Part shown: piece by piece, positions 46,793 to 57,176 of the stretch
Position numbering within the stretch: the stretch's first letter is position 1
How the letters are laid out: each line of letters opens with the position of its first letter
Origin: Prorocentrum cordatum
Lineage: Eukaryota; Sar; Dinophyceae; Prorocentrales; Prorocentraceae
Assembly: GCA_963575745.1 (NCBI GenBank)
Contig: CAUYUJ010019892.1
Location: forward strand, 75,001-139,000
Reading direction: 5' to 3'
Length of the DNA stretch: 64,000 nt
Notes under the pieces: model-generated
Told to the model about the DNA's origin: nothing
Databases searched by the model: none
Seen by the model: only the letters and a program-made list of their open reading frames with translations
Made by a program: the position numbers and the translations under genes

Positions 46793-46915
46793 GCATCGCT
46801 CGGACGTGTGCATTTTTCTCGGCGAGGGCCATCGAGGAGAATACTGGGCCATTCTGCGGAAAAAGCCACGCACGAAACCGAGAAATGCACGGGGAATGGA
46901 CGTCCGAGCGATGGC
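46793..46915. mobile_element. MITE-like element, family member 2
   Basis: GCATCGCTCGGACGT at 46,793-46,807 is mirrored by ACGTCCGAGCGATGGC at 46,900-46,915. The interior matches 8,850-8,974 block by block. Confidence 0.8.
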
Positions 46916-47843
46916 AGGGTTTTGACGTTGCAACAAGCTTAGATCGACTGGGATCGTAGCGCCAGGGTGGCAAGACGGCGACTGAGGGAGACAAATACCC
47001 ACGTATTCGTCGTGGCCGACTTGTTAGACTTGGGTCAGCGCAGCCGGCAAACAGAGGGCAGCGGACCCAGAGGGAAATCGGGTTCATTTTGTCGGGCTGG
47101 TCGGGACCTCACGGCCTCATCATCCTCCGAGGGAGCAGGAGGAGGGGAGAGGGGGGAGGGAAGAGGGAAGGGAAAGGAGGATGAGGGGGAAGTGGAGAGG
47201 AGGGCGAGGAAGAGGCGGAGAGATGGGGGAGGAGCAGGGCGGAGGTGTTGCAGAAAGAAATGGGTAGATGTGGATGGTGGTGGTGAGGAGGAGGAGGAGG
47301 AGGAGGAGGAGGAGGAGGAGGAGGAGGAGGAGGAGGAGGAGGAGGAGGAGGAGGAGAGAGAAGGGCGGGGAGAAGGAGGATGAAGGAGGAGAAGAGGGAG
47401 GAAGAGGGGAAGGAAGGAGGAGAAGGAGGAGGGAGGAGGGGGGACCAGTCCCCGTTTCGGACCTCAGCACCCTCACGTGTCGATCCGACTCGGCAAACCC
47501 TGGACAAGCGCAGGGTCAGGCGGAGATCCGGAGTTTGGGTCGTCGTGTCTTTGTTTCAGATGTTTCACGACGTCGGACTGTTTGGTCCCCCTTTAAACAG
47601 CGGAACCAGAGGGGCTTGCAGGCCTGCACCTGGGCGCATGTCTAGCGGTTTCTCCAGCGAGCTTGACGGCTGATTAGTTGGGTTGAGCGGGGAGTGTCGA
47701 GGAGAGGAGGTGTAGCAGAGTCGAGGGTCGAGGGGGCGTGCGAGGTGGTGTTGGGGGACAAGGGGACGAGTAGGGAGGGGACGGGGAGGCGGAGAGAAGG
47801 GGGGAGGCGGAGAGGGATGATGATTGAGGGGAAGGGGGTGCGG

Positions 47844-47877
<34 letters not shown>

Positions 47878-48084
47878 GAGGGATTGGTGTTTGGCGTGGA
47901 AGTGCGCGAGGCAGGTTAAGGATGAGGGCCCCCGACTTTTCGTTGGTGATCCTTCCGCCACCTTCCCTGCCAATCCAGTGACCTGCCTCCTGGCCTCCAC
48001 ACAGGCGCCCTTCCTGTTGGCTGCATGGGTCCCTCGAGGGGGGGAGGGGAAGAAAAGAAGGGGATGGAAGAGAACCCGGAAATG
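46916..48084. other. No recognised gene; GGA and GA tracts
   Basis: (GGA)n at 47,285-47,355 and (GA)n at 47,848-47,876 sit in otherwise purine-rich, low-information sequence. Confidence 0.6.
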
Positions 48085-48201
48085 GAGGAGGAGGAGGAGG
48101 AGGAGGAGGAGGAGGAGGAGGAGGAGGAGGAGGAGGAGGAGGAGGAGGAGGAGGAGGAGGAGGATGGAGGATGGAGGATGGAGGATGGAGGAGGAGGAGG
48201 A
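48085..48201. repeat. (GGA)n microsatellite, left flank of the LINE
   Basis: About 80 bp of GGA, four GGATGGA units and again GGAGGA, ending where the element-like GCCCGAGCG sequence begins. Confidence 0.95.
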
Positions 48202-48369
48202 GGAGGGCCCGAGCGCCGAGGGTCGAGGCCTTTCCGACCTCGGCAGCCCGGCCGGAGGCCTCCCTCCTCGCGCACTTCTTGCCTTCACCCCCTCGCCACT
48301 CGCAGCGCCCTCGCCGAGAGCCTCCTGGGGGTGGCCTAAGTCGATCGCCTGCTCTCCCCCCTCGGTGCC

Positions 48370-49419
48370 ATGGCATGGCAGCTCGTCCGGCCCCGCGGCC
48401 GACGAGGCCGCCAGGCCAACCCGGAGCTGGCGGCGGACCTCCTGCGCAGCCTCCTCGGCACTGGGGGCGCGCAGCGCGGCGACGGGCAGCCGTCGCCGGC
48501 GCGCCGCCCGGAATGGCGCTGCACCTGCGGCGTCACCAACTTCGAGAACCGGCAGGCCTGCCGGCGGTGCTCCGCGGCACGCGCCGGAGCGCCAGCGGCC
48601 TGCCCGCCGCCGCCGCCGCCAGCGCAGAGGGCCGGCGGCGGCGCCGCCTGGCCGGCCCTGCCCGGCGGCCGCGGCCCTCGGCCAGGGGCCCAGGCGGAGG
48701 CCTTCCGCCAGGCAGCCGCCGCGGCACGGCGGGCCGGGGCCCCAGCGGAAGCCCTGGAACCCCTTCTGGCGGAGGAACGCGCCGCCCGACAGCGCCAAGC
48801 GGAGCGCCGCGGCGACAACCGCCTTGGCGGCTTGAGGACAGCGGCGGAAAAGGCGGCGGCTGCGGCGCACGCAGCGGAGGAGGCGCTGGAGGCCGCGCAG
48901 CGCCACCTCGAGGACGCCCGGGAGAAGGCGGCCGCAGCCGAGGCCGCGCTCCGCGCGGAGGAGGAAACACAACGGGCGGAAGCGGCGCGGGCGGCTGCCC
49001 CTGGGGCCGGCGCGGAGCCCCCGGAGCTGGCGCGGGCCACGCGCGAACTGCTGGACAGGCTGGAGACTGGAGCCCGGGCCTGGGCGCACGCGCCAGAGCC
49101 GCTGCTGGCGGCGATGGCCGCAGCACACGCTGCCCTGGCGGCCACAGGGGAGCCGCCCCCCCCGCCCGACCTGGACGCCGAGCTCGGCGACGCCCAGGGC
49201 GCGAGGAGGGACTGGAACGACCTCCACGACGAGGAGCAGGAGGACTCCGAGGAAGACGCCCTCCTCGAAGAACTGGACCGGGCGGAGGCGGACGGCGCGG
49301 CCCTCCTCCAGGCCGCCCGCCGCCTGCAAGGGGCTCGCCAGGAGGCCGCCGCAGCCGCCCGCCCGGCCGCGGCCCGGCCGCCGGCCCGGCTCCCTGGCGA
49401 GCGACACGCTCCCTACTGA
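48370..49419 (+). CDS. LINE ORF1-like protein with RanBP2-type zinc finger
   Basis: ATG 48,370 opens a 349-residue frame. Residues about 56-76 form a RanBP2-type zinc finger (WRCTCGVTNFENRQACRRC, pattern W-x-C-x-C...N-x6-C-x2-C), a module that binds single-stranded RNA or ubiquitin. The rest is Ala/Glu-rich and helical, with a coiled-coil-like stretch at about 150-220 (AAEKAAAAAHAAEEALEAAQ) and an acidic region (DEEQEDSEEDALLEELDRAE). ORF1 proteins of LINEs are RNA-binding, coiled-coil trimers, so this layout is consistent, although the sequence is not a known ORF1 family to my eye. It ends 24 nt before the next frame. Confidence 0.65.
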   Translation: MAWQLVRPRGRRGRQANPELAADLLRSLLGTGGAQRGDGQPSPARRPEWRCTCGVTNFENRQACRRCSAARAGAPAACPPPPPPAQRAGGGAAWPALPGGRGPRPGAQAEAFRQAAAAARRAGAPAEALEPLLAEERAARQRQAERRGDNRLGGLRTAAEKAAAAAHAAEEALEAAQRHLEDAREKAAAAEAALRAEEETQRAEAARAAAPGAGAEPPELARATRELLDRLETGARAWAHAPEPLLAAMAAAHAALAATGEPPPPPDLDAELGDAQGARRDWNDLHDEEQEDSEEDALLEELDRAEADGAALLQAARRLQGARQEAAAAARPAAARPPARLPGERHAPY

Positions 49420-49446
49420 GGCGCCGGTGCGGCTACGCCGGCGTCC

Positions 49447-50380
49447 GTGTGCACGGCGAGCAACCCCGGGCCGATCTGCCCGGCCTGCCACACGGAGGCG
49501 GGCTCCTACCGAGCAGAGGCGGGGGACCGATGCTCGGTGTGCGACGGGGCTGGCGCCGGCGGCTGGCTTCGCTACTGCGGCGGCTGCGACACTCGCCTCT
49601 GCCGGCGCTGCACGCTAGACGCCCCGCCGGCCGCGGCGGCCCGAGGGGGCGCGGCGCCCGCGGCGGCGGCCCTGGCGGGCGCGGCACCCGCGGCCGCGGC
49701 GCCTGGCGACCTGCGCGCCCCGCCCCCGCCAGCAAACGCGCCGCCGGCCGCCGCCGCCCCGGCTTTGGCCCTGCGAGACCTCTCTGCTGCTTGCTGGGAA
49801 GGGCTGGACAGCCTCGACCTGCTGGAGGCATTCGCACTCGACTGCCCTACGCTGCGGGCCGCCCCGCGGCGCGCGAGGGCGGCGGCCGGGCAGGCCACGG
49901 AGGAGCTCTGCAACGCAATCCTCCGCGCCCCGGCTGGGGGCGCCGAGGAAGAACGCGCCTGGAAGCTGCTCGCGCTGCGGGAGCGTTTGCTTTTTGCCGC
50001 CCCGCTGCGGCTGGACGCGAGGAGCCGGCAGCGCGGGGCGGCGGAGACCCTGGACCGCGCGCTGCTGGTGCGAAAGCGCTGCTCCGCGCTGCTCCGCGGC
50101 GACTGGGGGGCGCTGCTGGAGGCGGCCCAGAACGCGGCCCGGGGACTGGCCAAGGCGCGCCGGCAGGCCACCGGAGGAGGGGGCCGCGACGAACGCTCCT
50201 TGGCCGACGAGGTCATTCGCAAAGGGATGGCGGAGGAGTACTCCCGGGCCGCCGCTCTGCTGTGCAGCCCTGGCCTCGCGCCTCTCACGCCCGACTCGGC
50301 TGCCCAGCTGCAGGCGCTCCTCCAGCCGCGCCCCGCCGCCGCGCTGCCCCCGGCGGCGGCGCCGCCCGCCGGGCCGCCCG
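49447..50380 (+). CDS. LINE ORF2 N-terminal part: Cys-rich finger and helical region
   Basis: The start used is 49,447 (GTG in frame; no ATG is well placed). The first 55 residues hold a Cys cluster (CPACHTEAG, CSVCDGAG, CGGCDTRLCRRC) resembling a RING/PHD-type zinc-binding domain. A Pro/Ala linker and a helical region (LRDLSAACWEGLDSLDLLEA...RAWKLLALRERLLF) follow. The frame should give way to the RT frame near 50,350-50,390, where a run of C and GCC repeats would make a -1 shift or an indel easy; beyond it this frame becomes nonsense. Together with the next entry this is one ORF2. Confidence 0.6.
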
Positions 50381-52910
50381 CGCTCTGTACAGGGCCTTCA
50401 AGAAAACGCTGCAGGCAAGCCCCCGGGGCAGCGGCGCGGCGGCTGGCGGCGGGCGCTTTGAACACTGGCGGGTTGCGCTGGCCCAGCCGACGGCCCTGGC
50501 TGCCTTCTACGGCGTGTGTGACCGAGTGGCCGAGGGGCGGGTCCCCGCCAGCGCCGCCGCCGCCCTGGCTCTGGCCAAGCTCACACCGCTGCGCAAGCCA
50601 GGCGGGGGGGTCCGGCCCATCGCCGCACCGAATATCTTGCGGCGGCTGGTGGGCCGGGCGCTGGTCTCCCCCCGGAAGGAGGAACTGGCTGAGGCCCTGG
50701 GGAGACAGCAGTTTGCCGTGGGCACTGCTGCGGGCACGGAGCTGCTAGCACACACGGCGAGGGCTCTGGCGGAGGCCAACCCCGACCTTGTGCTGGTGGC
50801 GCTCGACGCCAAGAACGCCTACTGTTCCGCCCACCGGGAGGCCTGCCTCCGCGGCCTGGAGGAGGTGGCGCCGGCGCCCCTGCCCTACGCGAACCTGTTC
50901 TGCCGCCGCGAGTCCCTGTATTACTTCTGGGACGCGGCCGGGGTTTGCCGCCGCTTGCGCTCCACCAGCGGAGTTGACCAGGGCGACCCGCTGGCGCCGC
51001 TGCTCTTCGCCTGCGGGCTGCGCCCCCACTTGCCCGCGCTGGAGGGCGACTTGAAAGAGGCGGCTCGGCTGCAGGGGCTAAACCCAGACGACTTGCACGT
51101 CCTTGCCTACTTGGATGATGTCGTTGTCTTGGTGCCCTCGGCGCTCGGGGGCAGGGTGCAGACGGCGGCGCAGAGGGCCCTGGGCGGCCTGGGCCTCGAG
51201 CTGGAGCCGAGGAAGACGCAGGCCTGGTCCGCCGGGGCGGCCTGCCCTCCGGGACTGGAGGAGCAGTGGCGCGCGCGGGGCCTCACCCTCGTGGGGGTCC
51301 CCCTGGGAGGGCCGCTGCCCCCCGGAGGTCTCCCGGACGAGAGCGACGCGCGCCGGGTGGGCCTCGGCGGGGAGGACTACGCGGCGGAGCGCTGCGCAGA
51401 GACGGCGGGGCGAGCGGCCGAGCTACTGGCCAAGCTGGCGGAGCTCCCGGCGACGGCCTCGCCGCACCTGCCGGCGCGGCAGACCGCCGGGCTGCTGCTC
51501 CGGCACACCGGGGCCAGCAAGCTGACGCACCTCCTCCGCGCGAACGCGCCGGCGACCTCGGAGGCCGCCCCCGGGGCTTACGACGAAGCCCTCTTGGCGG
51601 CTTACACAGAGCTGGCGCGCCTGGACCCGCTCACGGAGCCGGAGCAGGCCCAGTGCCGGCTGCCGCTGCGACTCGGCGGGCGCGGCTTTCGCAGCCAGCG
51701 ACAGCTGGCGCCGGCTGCCTGGGCTGGCTCCTGGGCGCAGAACCTGAGCGGGGTGAGGGAACGCACGGGGCTCGCCTGCCTGGCCAACCTCCACACCTGC
51801 CCCCTGCCCCTCGCTCGCGCCTGCCGCGCCGCGCTGGCCGGGCTCGCGCAGCTGCCGCCGCCGCCGCCCCGCCCGGGCGCGGAGCCGGCCGAACTTCCCA
51901 ACTGGCAGACGCTGGCAGAGACGCCGCAGCGAAAGCTTCAGAAGGGCCTCACCGCAAGGATCGACCACAAAAACTACGACACCTTGCTGAGGGCCCTGGA
52001 GCCGGTGGCGAAGGCGCTCTTCCGCTCCTGCGGCGGGCCACACGCGGGCGCCTGGCAGACGGCCTCGCCCGGCCTGGACGCCCAGCGGCTCGACGACGCC
52101 GACTACTGCAGCACGGCACGCGCGCTGCTGGGCCAGGCCGCTGCCCCCCCCGGCGCGACCTGCTGCAACCGCGCGCGGACCGGGGAGCGCGCCGGGCAGC
52201 GCTGCGGCGAGCCGCTCGGCGACCGGGCGCGCCACGCCTGGCGCTGCGCCCGCGGGGGCGGCCTCAAGGCGCGCAGCGGCGACCTCGAGCGCGCCTGGGG
52301 CCGTATCCACGCGGAGTGCGGCTTCCGGGTCGAGCACCAGCCGCACGTCCCGGCTTGGGACCGCTGGCGCTGGCGCTGCCCGCGCTGCGACGCGCGCGGC
52401 AACGCGCCAGACCGACCAGCGGCGCCCTGCGGCAGCTGCGGGGCCGCGCTGCAGGCGGAGAGGGAGGAAGCCATCCTCGACCTCGAGGTTCAGCGGGCGG
52501 ACCGCCCACGGCTGTTCCTCGACGTCACCGTGCGCTACTGCGTACCGGGTGACGCCGCCGCCCTGGCTGCTGCGGCCGGCCGCGACGGCGCGGTTAACGC
52601 CGAGGCCGAGAGCGACAAGCACCGGCGCTACCCCGCGGGCCGCACCCCGTGGGCCATGGTGCCGCTCGCGCTCGAGACCGGCGGCCGGCATGGGCGGGCA
52701 GCCCTCCGGCACCTCCGGGAGCTCGCACGCGGGGAGGCGGCTCTCCTTGGCGAGGAGGCCGCGGGGGCAGCCGCGAGCGCGCTGGCCAGCCGCTGGGGCC
52801 GGGAGCTGAGCGTGGCCCTGCACAAGGCTACTGCTCGCCAGCTCCGGTCCGCGCTGGGCGCGGACTGCGCCAGCCGGGCGGCCGAGCTGCGCGCCGCCGA
52901 GGCGGCGTAG
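50360..52910 (+). CDS. LINE ORF2: reverse transcriptase and restriction-like endonuclease
   Basis: RT motifs appear in order: LTPLRKPGGGVRPIAAPNI, LVALDAKNAYCSAHR (first catalytic Asp), STSGVDQGDPLAPLLFACG and VLAYLDDVVVL (the YLDD box), followed by thumb-like helices. At the C-terminus CGEPLGDRARHAWRC and CPRCDAR...CGSCG are Cys/His zinc motifs. Then AILDLEVQRADRPRLFLDVT and ESDKHRRYP carry the acidic and Lys residues of the restriction-like endonuclease found downstream of RT in R2/CRE/NeSL-type elements, with VPLALETGGRHG after it. Such elements nick a specific target and prime reverse transcription there. TAG is at 52,908-52,910. The frame extends far upstream without stops because of GC content; only the part from about 50,360 is coding in this register. 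Confidence 0.85.
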
Positions 52911-53041
52911 CTGGGCCGGGGCGCCGGGGCGCTGGGCGGGGCTCAAGGTGGTCGCCTACTGGGTCGTCGTGTTCCTCTTCTTTGTCGCCGCGTTGCTGGA
53001 GATGGTCAGTGGGGGTTCGTGCCACAGACCGTCTCGCCGCC

Positions 53042-53112
53042 CGCAGGAGGATGGAGGAGGAGGAGGAGGAGGAGGAGGAGGAGGAGGAGGAGGAGGAGGA
53101 GGAGGAAGAGGA
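53042..53112. repeat. (GGA)n microsatellite, right flank of the LINE
   Basis: AGGAGGATGGAGGAGGAGG and on for about 70 bp, the same word order as the left flank. Confidence 0.95.
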
Positions 53113-54221
53113 GGTCCTCAGGCTCAGGCTCGGCCGCGCGCGGGGCCTACCCTGGAGCATGCACCCTCCGGGACGCTCCGCGCGTCCGCCCACGGCTGCC
53201 TCGGCTGCCCAGCGCGTCCGCGCCGTCGGCCGGACCCGCGCGACGACGAGCGACGAGCGACGACGGCGACGACGAGCGACGGCGGCGGCGGCGACGGCGA
53301 CGGCGGCGGCGGCGACGGCGGCGGCGAGCGACGACCACAACGGCAGCGACGGCGGCGGCGACGGCGACGGGCGTGGCCGGCGGGCGCCGTGCCCCCCCCC
53401 CCAAGGCGGCCCGGCGCCGCAGACGCCGCCCCGGGCCGGCAGCCACGGCGGGGCCGCCGGGGGGGCAGAGAGAGCAAGAGAGGGAGGAGCGAGAAGCGAG
53501 ATGCCGACTGCGCCCGATAGCGGCCGGCACGAGGCGCGAGCTGCGCCAGTGCAGCAAGGCACGCAAGAGGGGCGGATCTATACTCCGCAGGCCGCTCCGG
53601 CAGGGCGGGCGGAGACCGAGGCTCGCCACGCAGCGTGCCCACGGCCACACTCTTCAGCCACTCGTTGGGGCGCAGCGTGCCACGTGAAGAAGAACTGGGC
53701 AGCGCCAGCCAGCGGGGGTCACTGCCTGGAAGCCGAGGATGCGAGGAGGGAGGGAGGGAAGGGAGGCACCAGCTGGAGGCCGCCGGGTCCGTGGAGGGAT
53801 GGCCTCGGGTGTGGAAGTCGAGGATGCGAGGAGGGAGGGCAGGACGGGAGGCACCAGCTGTGAGGCCACCGAGTCCGTGGAGGGATGGCCTCGGGTTGTG
53901 CGGCCGTGCCGTCGCCGCCTCCTCTGGGGTGCGGCGCGTCCCCCGCGGACCCGCCCTCGGGGTGTGGGCGCTTCCGCCAGGCGCTGAGATCCAATCAATC
54001 GATCGGCTACGTAGCCTGGGTGGCAGACACGGAAGGACAAGCAGGAGAGAGAGAGAGAGAGAGAGGTAAACGAGGGACTCCAGGAGGCGGCAGGGACGAA
54101 TGTCGGGCGTCTTTGGGGGTCCCGATGGGGTCTTTGGGGGAGTCTTGACGGGGTCTGGGGGTCAATCCGTTCTCGGGAGGAGATGACGACACCTCACCCC
54201 TCCGTGAGTACGGTCAGGTCA
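53113..54221. other. No recognised gene (1.1 kb)
   Basis: (GACGGCGGCG)n-like stretches at 53,230-53,370, a diverged tandem pair around 53,735-53,890 (GATGCGAGGAGGGAGGG words) and (GA)n at 54,045-54,065. Confidence 0.55.
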
Positions 54222-54395
54222 CGGTTCTGGCCCACCACGCTGCGGCGCGGCATGTTATCCGTTCCCGAGCCTTTCCCGACCTCCCGCCCCGCGGAGCGGA
54301 GCGACATGCTATCCACTCCCAGCGACGCGCTAGCCACTCGCAAGGCATAGCGTGTCGCCAGTGTCGCCGAGGTCGCCGCCGCGACGCGCTAAAAG
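54222..54395. repeat. Dispersed repeat, copy 2
   Basis: Shares ordered blocks with 26,715-26,900, including CCCGCCCCGCGGAGCGGAGC and AAGGCATAGCGTGTCGCCAG. Confidence 0.75.
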
Positions 54396-55139
54396 CAAAA
54401 GAGCCCGACCGTAGCCGTTTGGCCCGAGCCGCTTGGCTCCGCAGGCGCTGCCGAGCCCCAGGCGCGGCCCGCGCGCGCCGGGGCGGCGTGCTGCCAAAGG
54501 CGGGGCTGCGTCGCACGCCATGGTGCCGTGAGCGGTATGCCGAAGCTGCGGCTGGGGGTACAGGACGCCGCAGGCAGGGCCGAGGCCTCCCAGATGGGGC
54601 TGGAGTGGAGGGGGGGGGGTCGGCGGACAGCGCCGCATCGCCCAGTCATCGGCGATGCGGCTCGGTTGGCCTTGCCCGCCCATGCATCGCCGATGCATCG
54701 GCGGCCCGGGTGCTGCCAGAAGTGGTCCTGGCCCAAGGCGTGCCCGGCGTTACGCCCCACTCGGGGGACTCTGGAGGCCATCTGCGCCTCCCCAGGGAAA
54801 GCTGGGGTCATCCAGGGCCAGAGCCGCTTCTAGCAACACCTGAGCCAAGGCCTTCCAAATGGGGCCCGGGTATGTGGGGTCGGAGCAGAGTGCCGCTTGG
54901 CTGATCCATCGGCGATGCGGCTCGATTTTGAGCCCGATGCTTTCCAACCATCCTGTGGTGGTGGGTCCTCGTTTTGAAGAGACAGCGCCCCGCGATCTCC
55001 CTCCTCCTTCCTCCCCCTCCTCCCTCCTCCCTCCTTCCATCCCTGCCTCTGCCTTTCCTCTCCGCGTGCCGTCATCACCATCATCATCGTAATCTTCATC
55101 GTGATCACCATCGCCATCATCGGCCTCATCAGCGTGTCC
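54396..55139. other. Partial GATGCGGC-family foldbacks, no gene
   Basis: Two diverged relatives of the 34,375-34,524 element lie at about 54,592-54,672 and 54,857-54,935, each with GGGGTCGG and CATCGGCGATGCGGCTCG. The rest is uninformative. Confidence 0.55.
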
Positions 55140-55940
55140 AGCTCGGCACACCCCTCACACGTTTTGTGGCCCCATCGGGAGCTCCACCGAAGACCCCAGT
55201 GGCAGCGCCCGCATGCAGTTCCACCCTCCAATTTCTCAGCTCACATGTTTCGCGGCCCCATAGGGAGCTCCAACTAAGGCCCCAGTGGAAGCGCACGCAT
55301 ACAGTTCCACCCCTATTTCGACGCACCCCTCACACGCTTCTTGGCCCCAGAGGGTGCTCCACCTAAGGCTCCAGTGGCAGCGCCCGAACGCAGGTCCACC
55401 CTCCATTTCGGCACACCCGTCACACTTTTCGTGGCCCCATAGGGAGCTCCACCGAAAGCCCCAGTGACAGCGGCCGCATGCAGTTCCACCCCCCACGTCG
55501 GTGCACCGCTCACACCTTTCGTAGCCCCATAGGGAGCTCCACCTGAGGCCCCAGTGGTAGCGCCCGCATACGGTTCCACCCCCCATTTCGGTGCACCCTC
55601 ACACGTTTCGTGGTCCCAGAGGGAGCTCCAAGGCAGGCCCCAATGGCAGCGCCCGCATGCAGTTCCACCCTCCATGCCGGCACAGGAGTTCCTCCGAAGG
55701 CCCCAGTGGCAGCGCTCGCATGCAGTTCCACCCCCCAGATCGGTGCACCTCTCACACATTTCGTGGCCCCATAGGGAGCTCCACCGAAGGCCCCAGTGGC
55801 AGCGCCCGCATGCGGTTTCACCCTTCATTTCCGCGAACCCCTCACACGCGTCGTGGCCCCATAGCGAGCTCAACATACGGCCCCAGTGGCAGCGCCCGCA
55901 GTCCCGCCACATTTCGGCACACCCTTCACTCGCTTTTTGG
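55140..55940. repeat. Tandem satellite, about 75-bp unit, inverted copy of the 37-kb family
   Basis: Units contain CCCCTCACACGTTTCGTGGC, CCCATAGGGAGCTCCACC, AAGGCCCCAGTGGCAGCGCC, CGCATGCAGTTCCACC and CATTTCGGCACA, about ten copies. On the minus strand they match 37,085-37,500 and, less well, 8,091-9,530. Confidence 0.9.
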
Positions 55941-56518
55941 CCCCATAAGCAAAACCACCGAGCACAGTATTCACAAGGGCGGAACGCACAACTGCATATG
56001 GTTGGGCCCTTCGCCAGGCTATTTCTACGCACACGTCGCCGATGCGTCGCCGATGTCGGCGATGCATCGGCGATGCGGCGCGATCCTCCGACCCCAACTA
56101 CTCGAACCCCATCTGCGATGCCCCTACAAGACCAAGGGGGAGGGGGAGGACGACGATGGCAATGAAGAACGAGGATCAAGAATTGTTGTTTATGTGTGCG
56201 CTCTATGGCAGTTGTTGTGCCTCTGGGAGGCTTCTCTCCGCCACGGCCAGAATTTGACTCGAACTTCTGTCCATATTGCACCGAAGGGCAGGCCTGGGTG
56301 GACGACGACGAGGAGGGGGAGTGGGCGCCTTTTCCACCACCATAAGCTGTCCATACCGACCGCATCGGAGTCGTGCCTCGTGATCGCGAAGACCCCTCGA
56401 GGTGGATATGGGTATTTGCCTGCCCCTCAGGGTGGGAAGGTATCTATATCCAACGTTCCTCCGGAGGTCCGCTTCCTGCATGAATCCCAGCTGCGGTTGC
56501 TCAAGGGATACGAGGATC
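55941..56518. other. No confident gene (580 bp)
   Basis: A diverged inverted GATGCGGC-family copy lies at 56,030-56,112. A short frame at about 56,235-56,350 contains FCPYCTEGQAWVDDDEEG but is too short to call. Confidence 0.45.
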
Positions 56519-56783
56519 ATCGTAGACTGCCAACTGCCGCCTAGTCTCACGCAGAGCGACAAGACTCCCCACCACGCCAGGGACCCACAGAGACCTTCAG
56601 TCCCACAGGACCGGCGAGAGGGGGAAAGGCGGAGCGGCGTGAGCCCATCCGAAAAATCAAAGAAGAAGACCACCGAGAGTGCACTATTTTCTCCCACGGC
56701 ACAAGCATGATCCTGGGGGGTCGCTGACCCCGAAGCTTATAGTGAGGCGGCTGGGCGTTTCCTGACCAGCTGCCTTGTGCCCA
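56519..56783 (-). repeat. Split direct repeat B2
   Basis: 265 bp, identical to 56,912-57,176 at a constant offset of 393. Confidence 0.93.
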
Positions 56784-56849
56784 CTGTCATCGGCTCAGCA
56801 GGAAAGAAAGAAAAAGCAGACAGAAGAGGAAGGAGGAGAGGAGGAGGAG

Positions 56850-56913
56850 GAGCCAAAAACTTAAGGTGGGGCTGGCTACGATCGTGACAACGATAACATG
56901 GCACACCATCAAT
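56850..56913 (-). repeat. Split direct repeat A2
   Basis: 64 bp, identical to 63,332-63,395 at an offset of 6,482; abuts B1 directly. Between A2 and B2 lies a purine-rich spacer (56,784-56,849) with AAAGAAAGAAAAAG and GGA words. Confidence 0.92.
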
Positions 56914-57176
56914 CGTAGACTGCCAACTGCCGCCTAGTCTCACGCAGAGCGACAAGACTCCCCACCACGCCAGGGACCCACAGAGACCTTCAGTCCCACA
57001 GGACCGGCGAGAGGGGGAAAGGCGGAGCGGCGTGAGCCCATCCGAAAAATCAAAGAAGAAGACCACCGAGAGTGCACTATTTTCTCCCACGGCACAAGCA
57101 TGATCCTGGGGGGTCGCTGACCCCGAAGCTTATAGTGAGGCGGCTGGGCGTTTCCTGACCAGCTGCCTTGTGCCCA
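56912..57176 (-). repeat. Split direct repeat B1
   Basis: Carries the last codons and stop of the recombinase frame (stop at 57,132-57,130), so B2 repeats that coding tail. Confidence 0.93.

Larger units (their letters stand above)
48202..53041 (+). mobile_element. Non-LTR retrotransposon with RLE endonuclease, about 4.8 kb
   Basis: It contains a zinc-finger ORF, then a Cys-rich N-terminus, RT and a C-terminal restriction-like endonuclease, ending at 52,910 with a 130-bp 3' UTR. There is no N-terminal APE endonuclease. Both ends abut GGATGGAGGAGGAGG microsatellite, suggesting insertion into that repeat with target duplication. Codon use is extremely GC-rich (Ala, Arg, Gly), unlike the copia element. 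All RT motifs are intact, so the copy is probably young. Confidence 0.85.

Noticed and set aside
56235-56350. Short frame with CPYC and acidic residues
   Set aside because: Too short, only one Cys pair, no match I recognise; kept only as a remark.
55313-56365. 350-residue minus-strand frame with Gly/Ala/Trp repeats
   Set aside because: Translation of the 75-bp satellite array at 55.1-55.9 kb.
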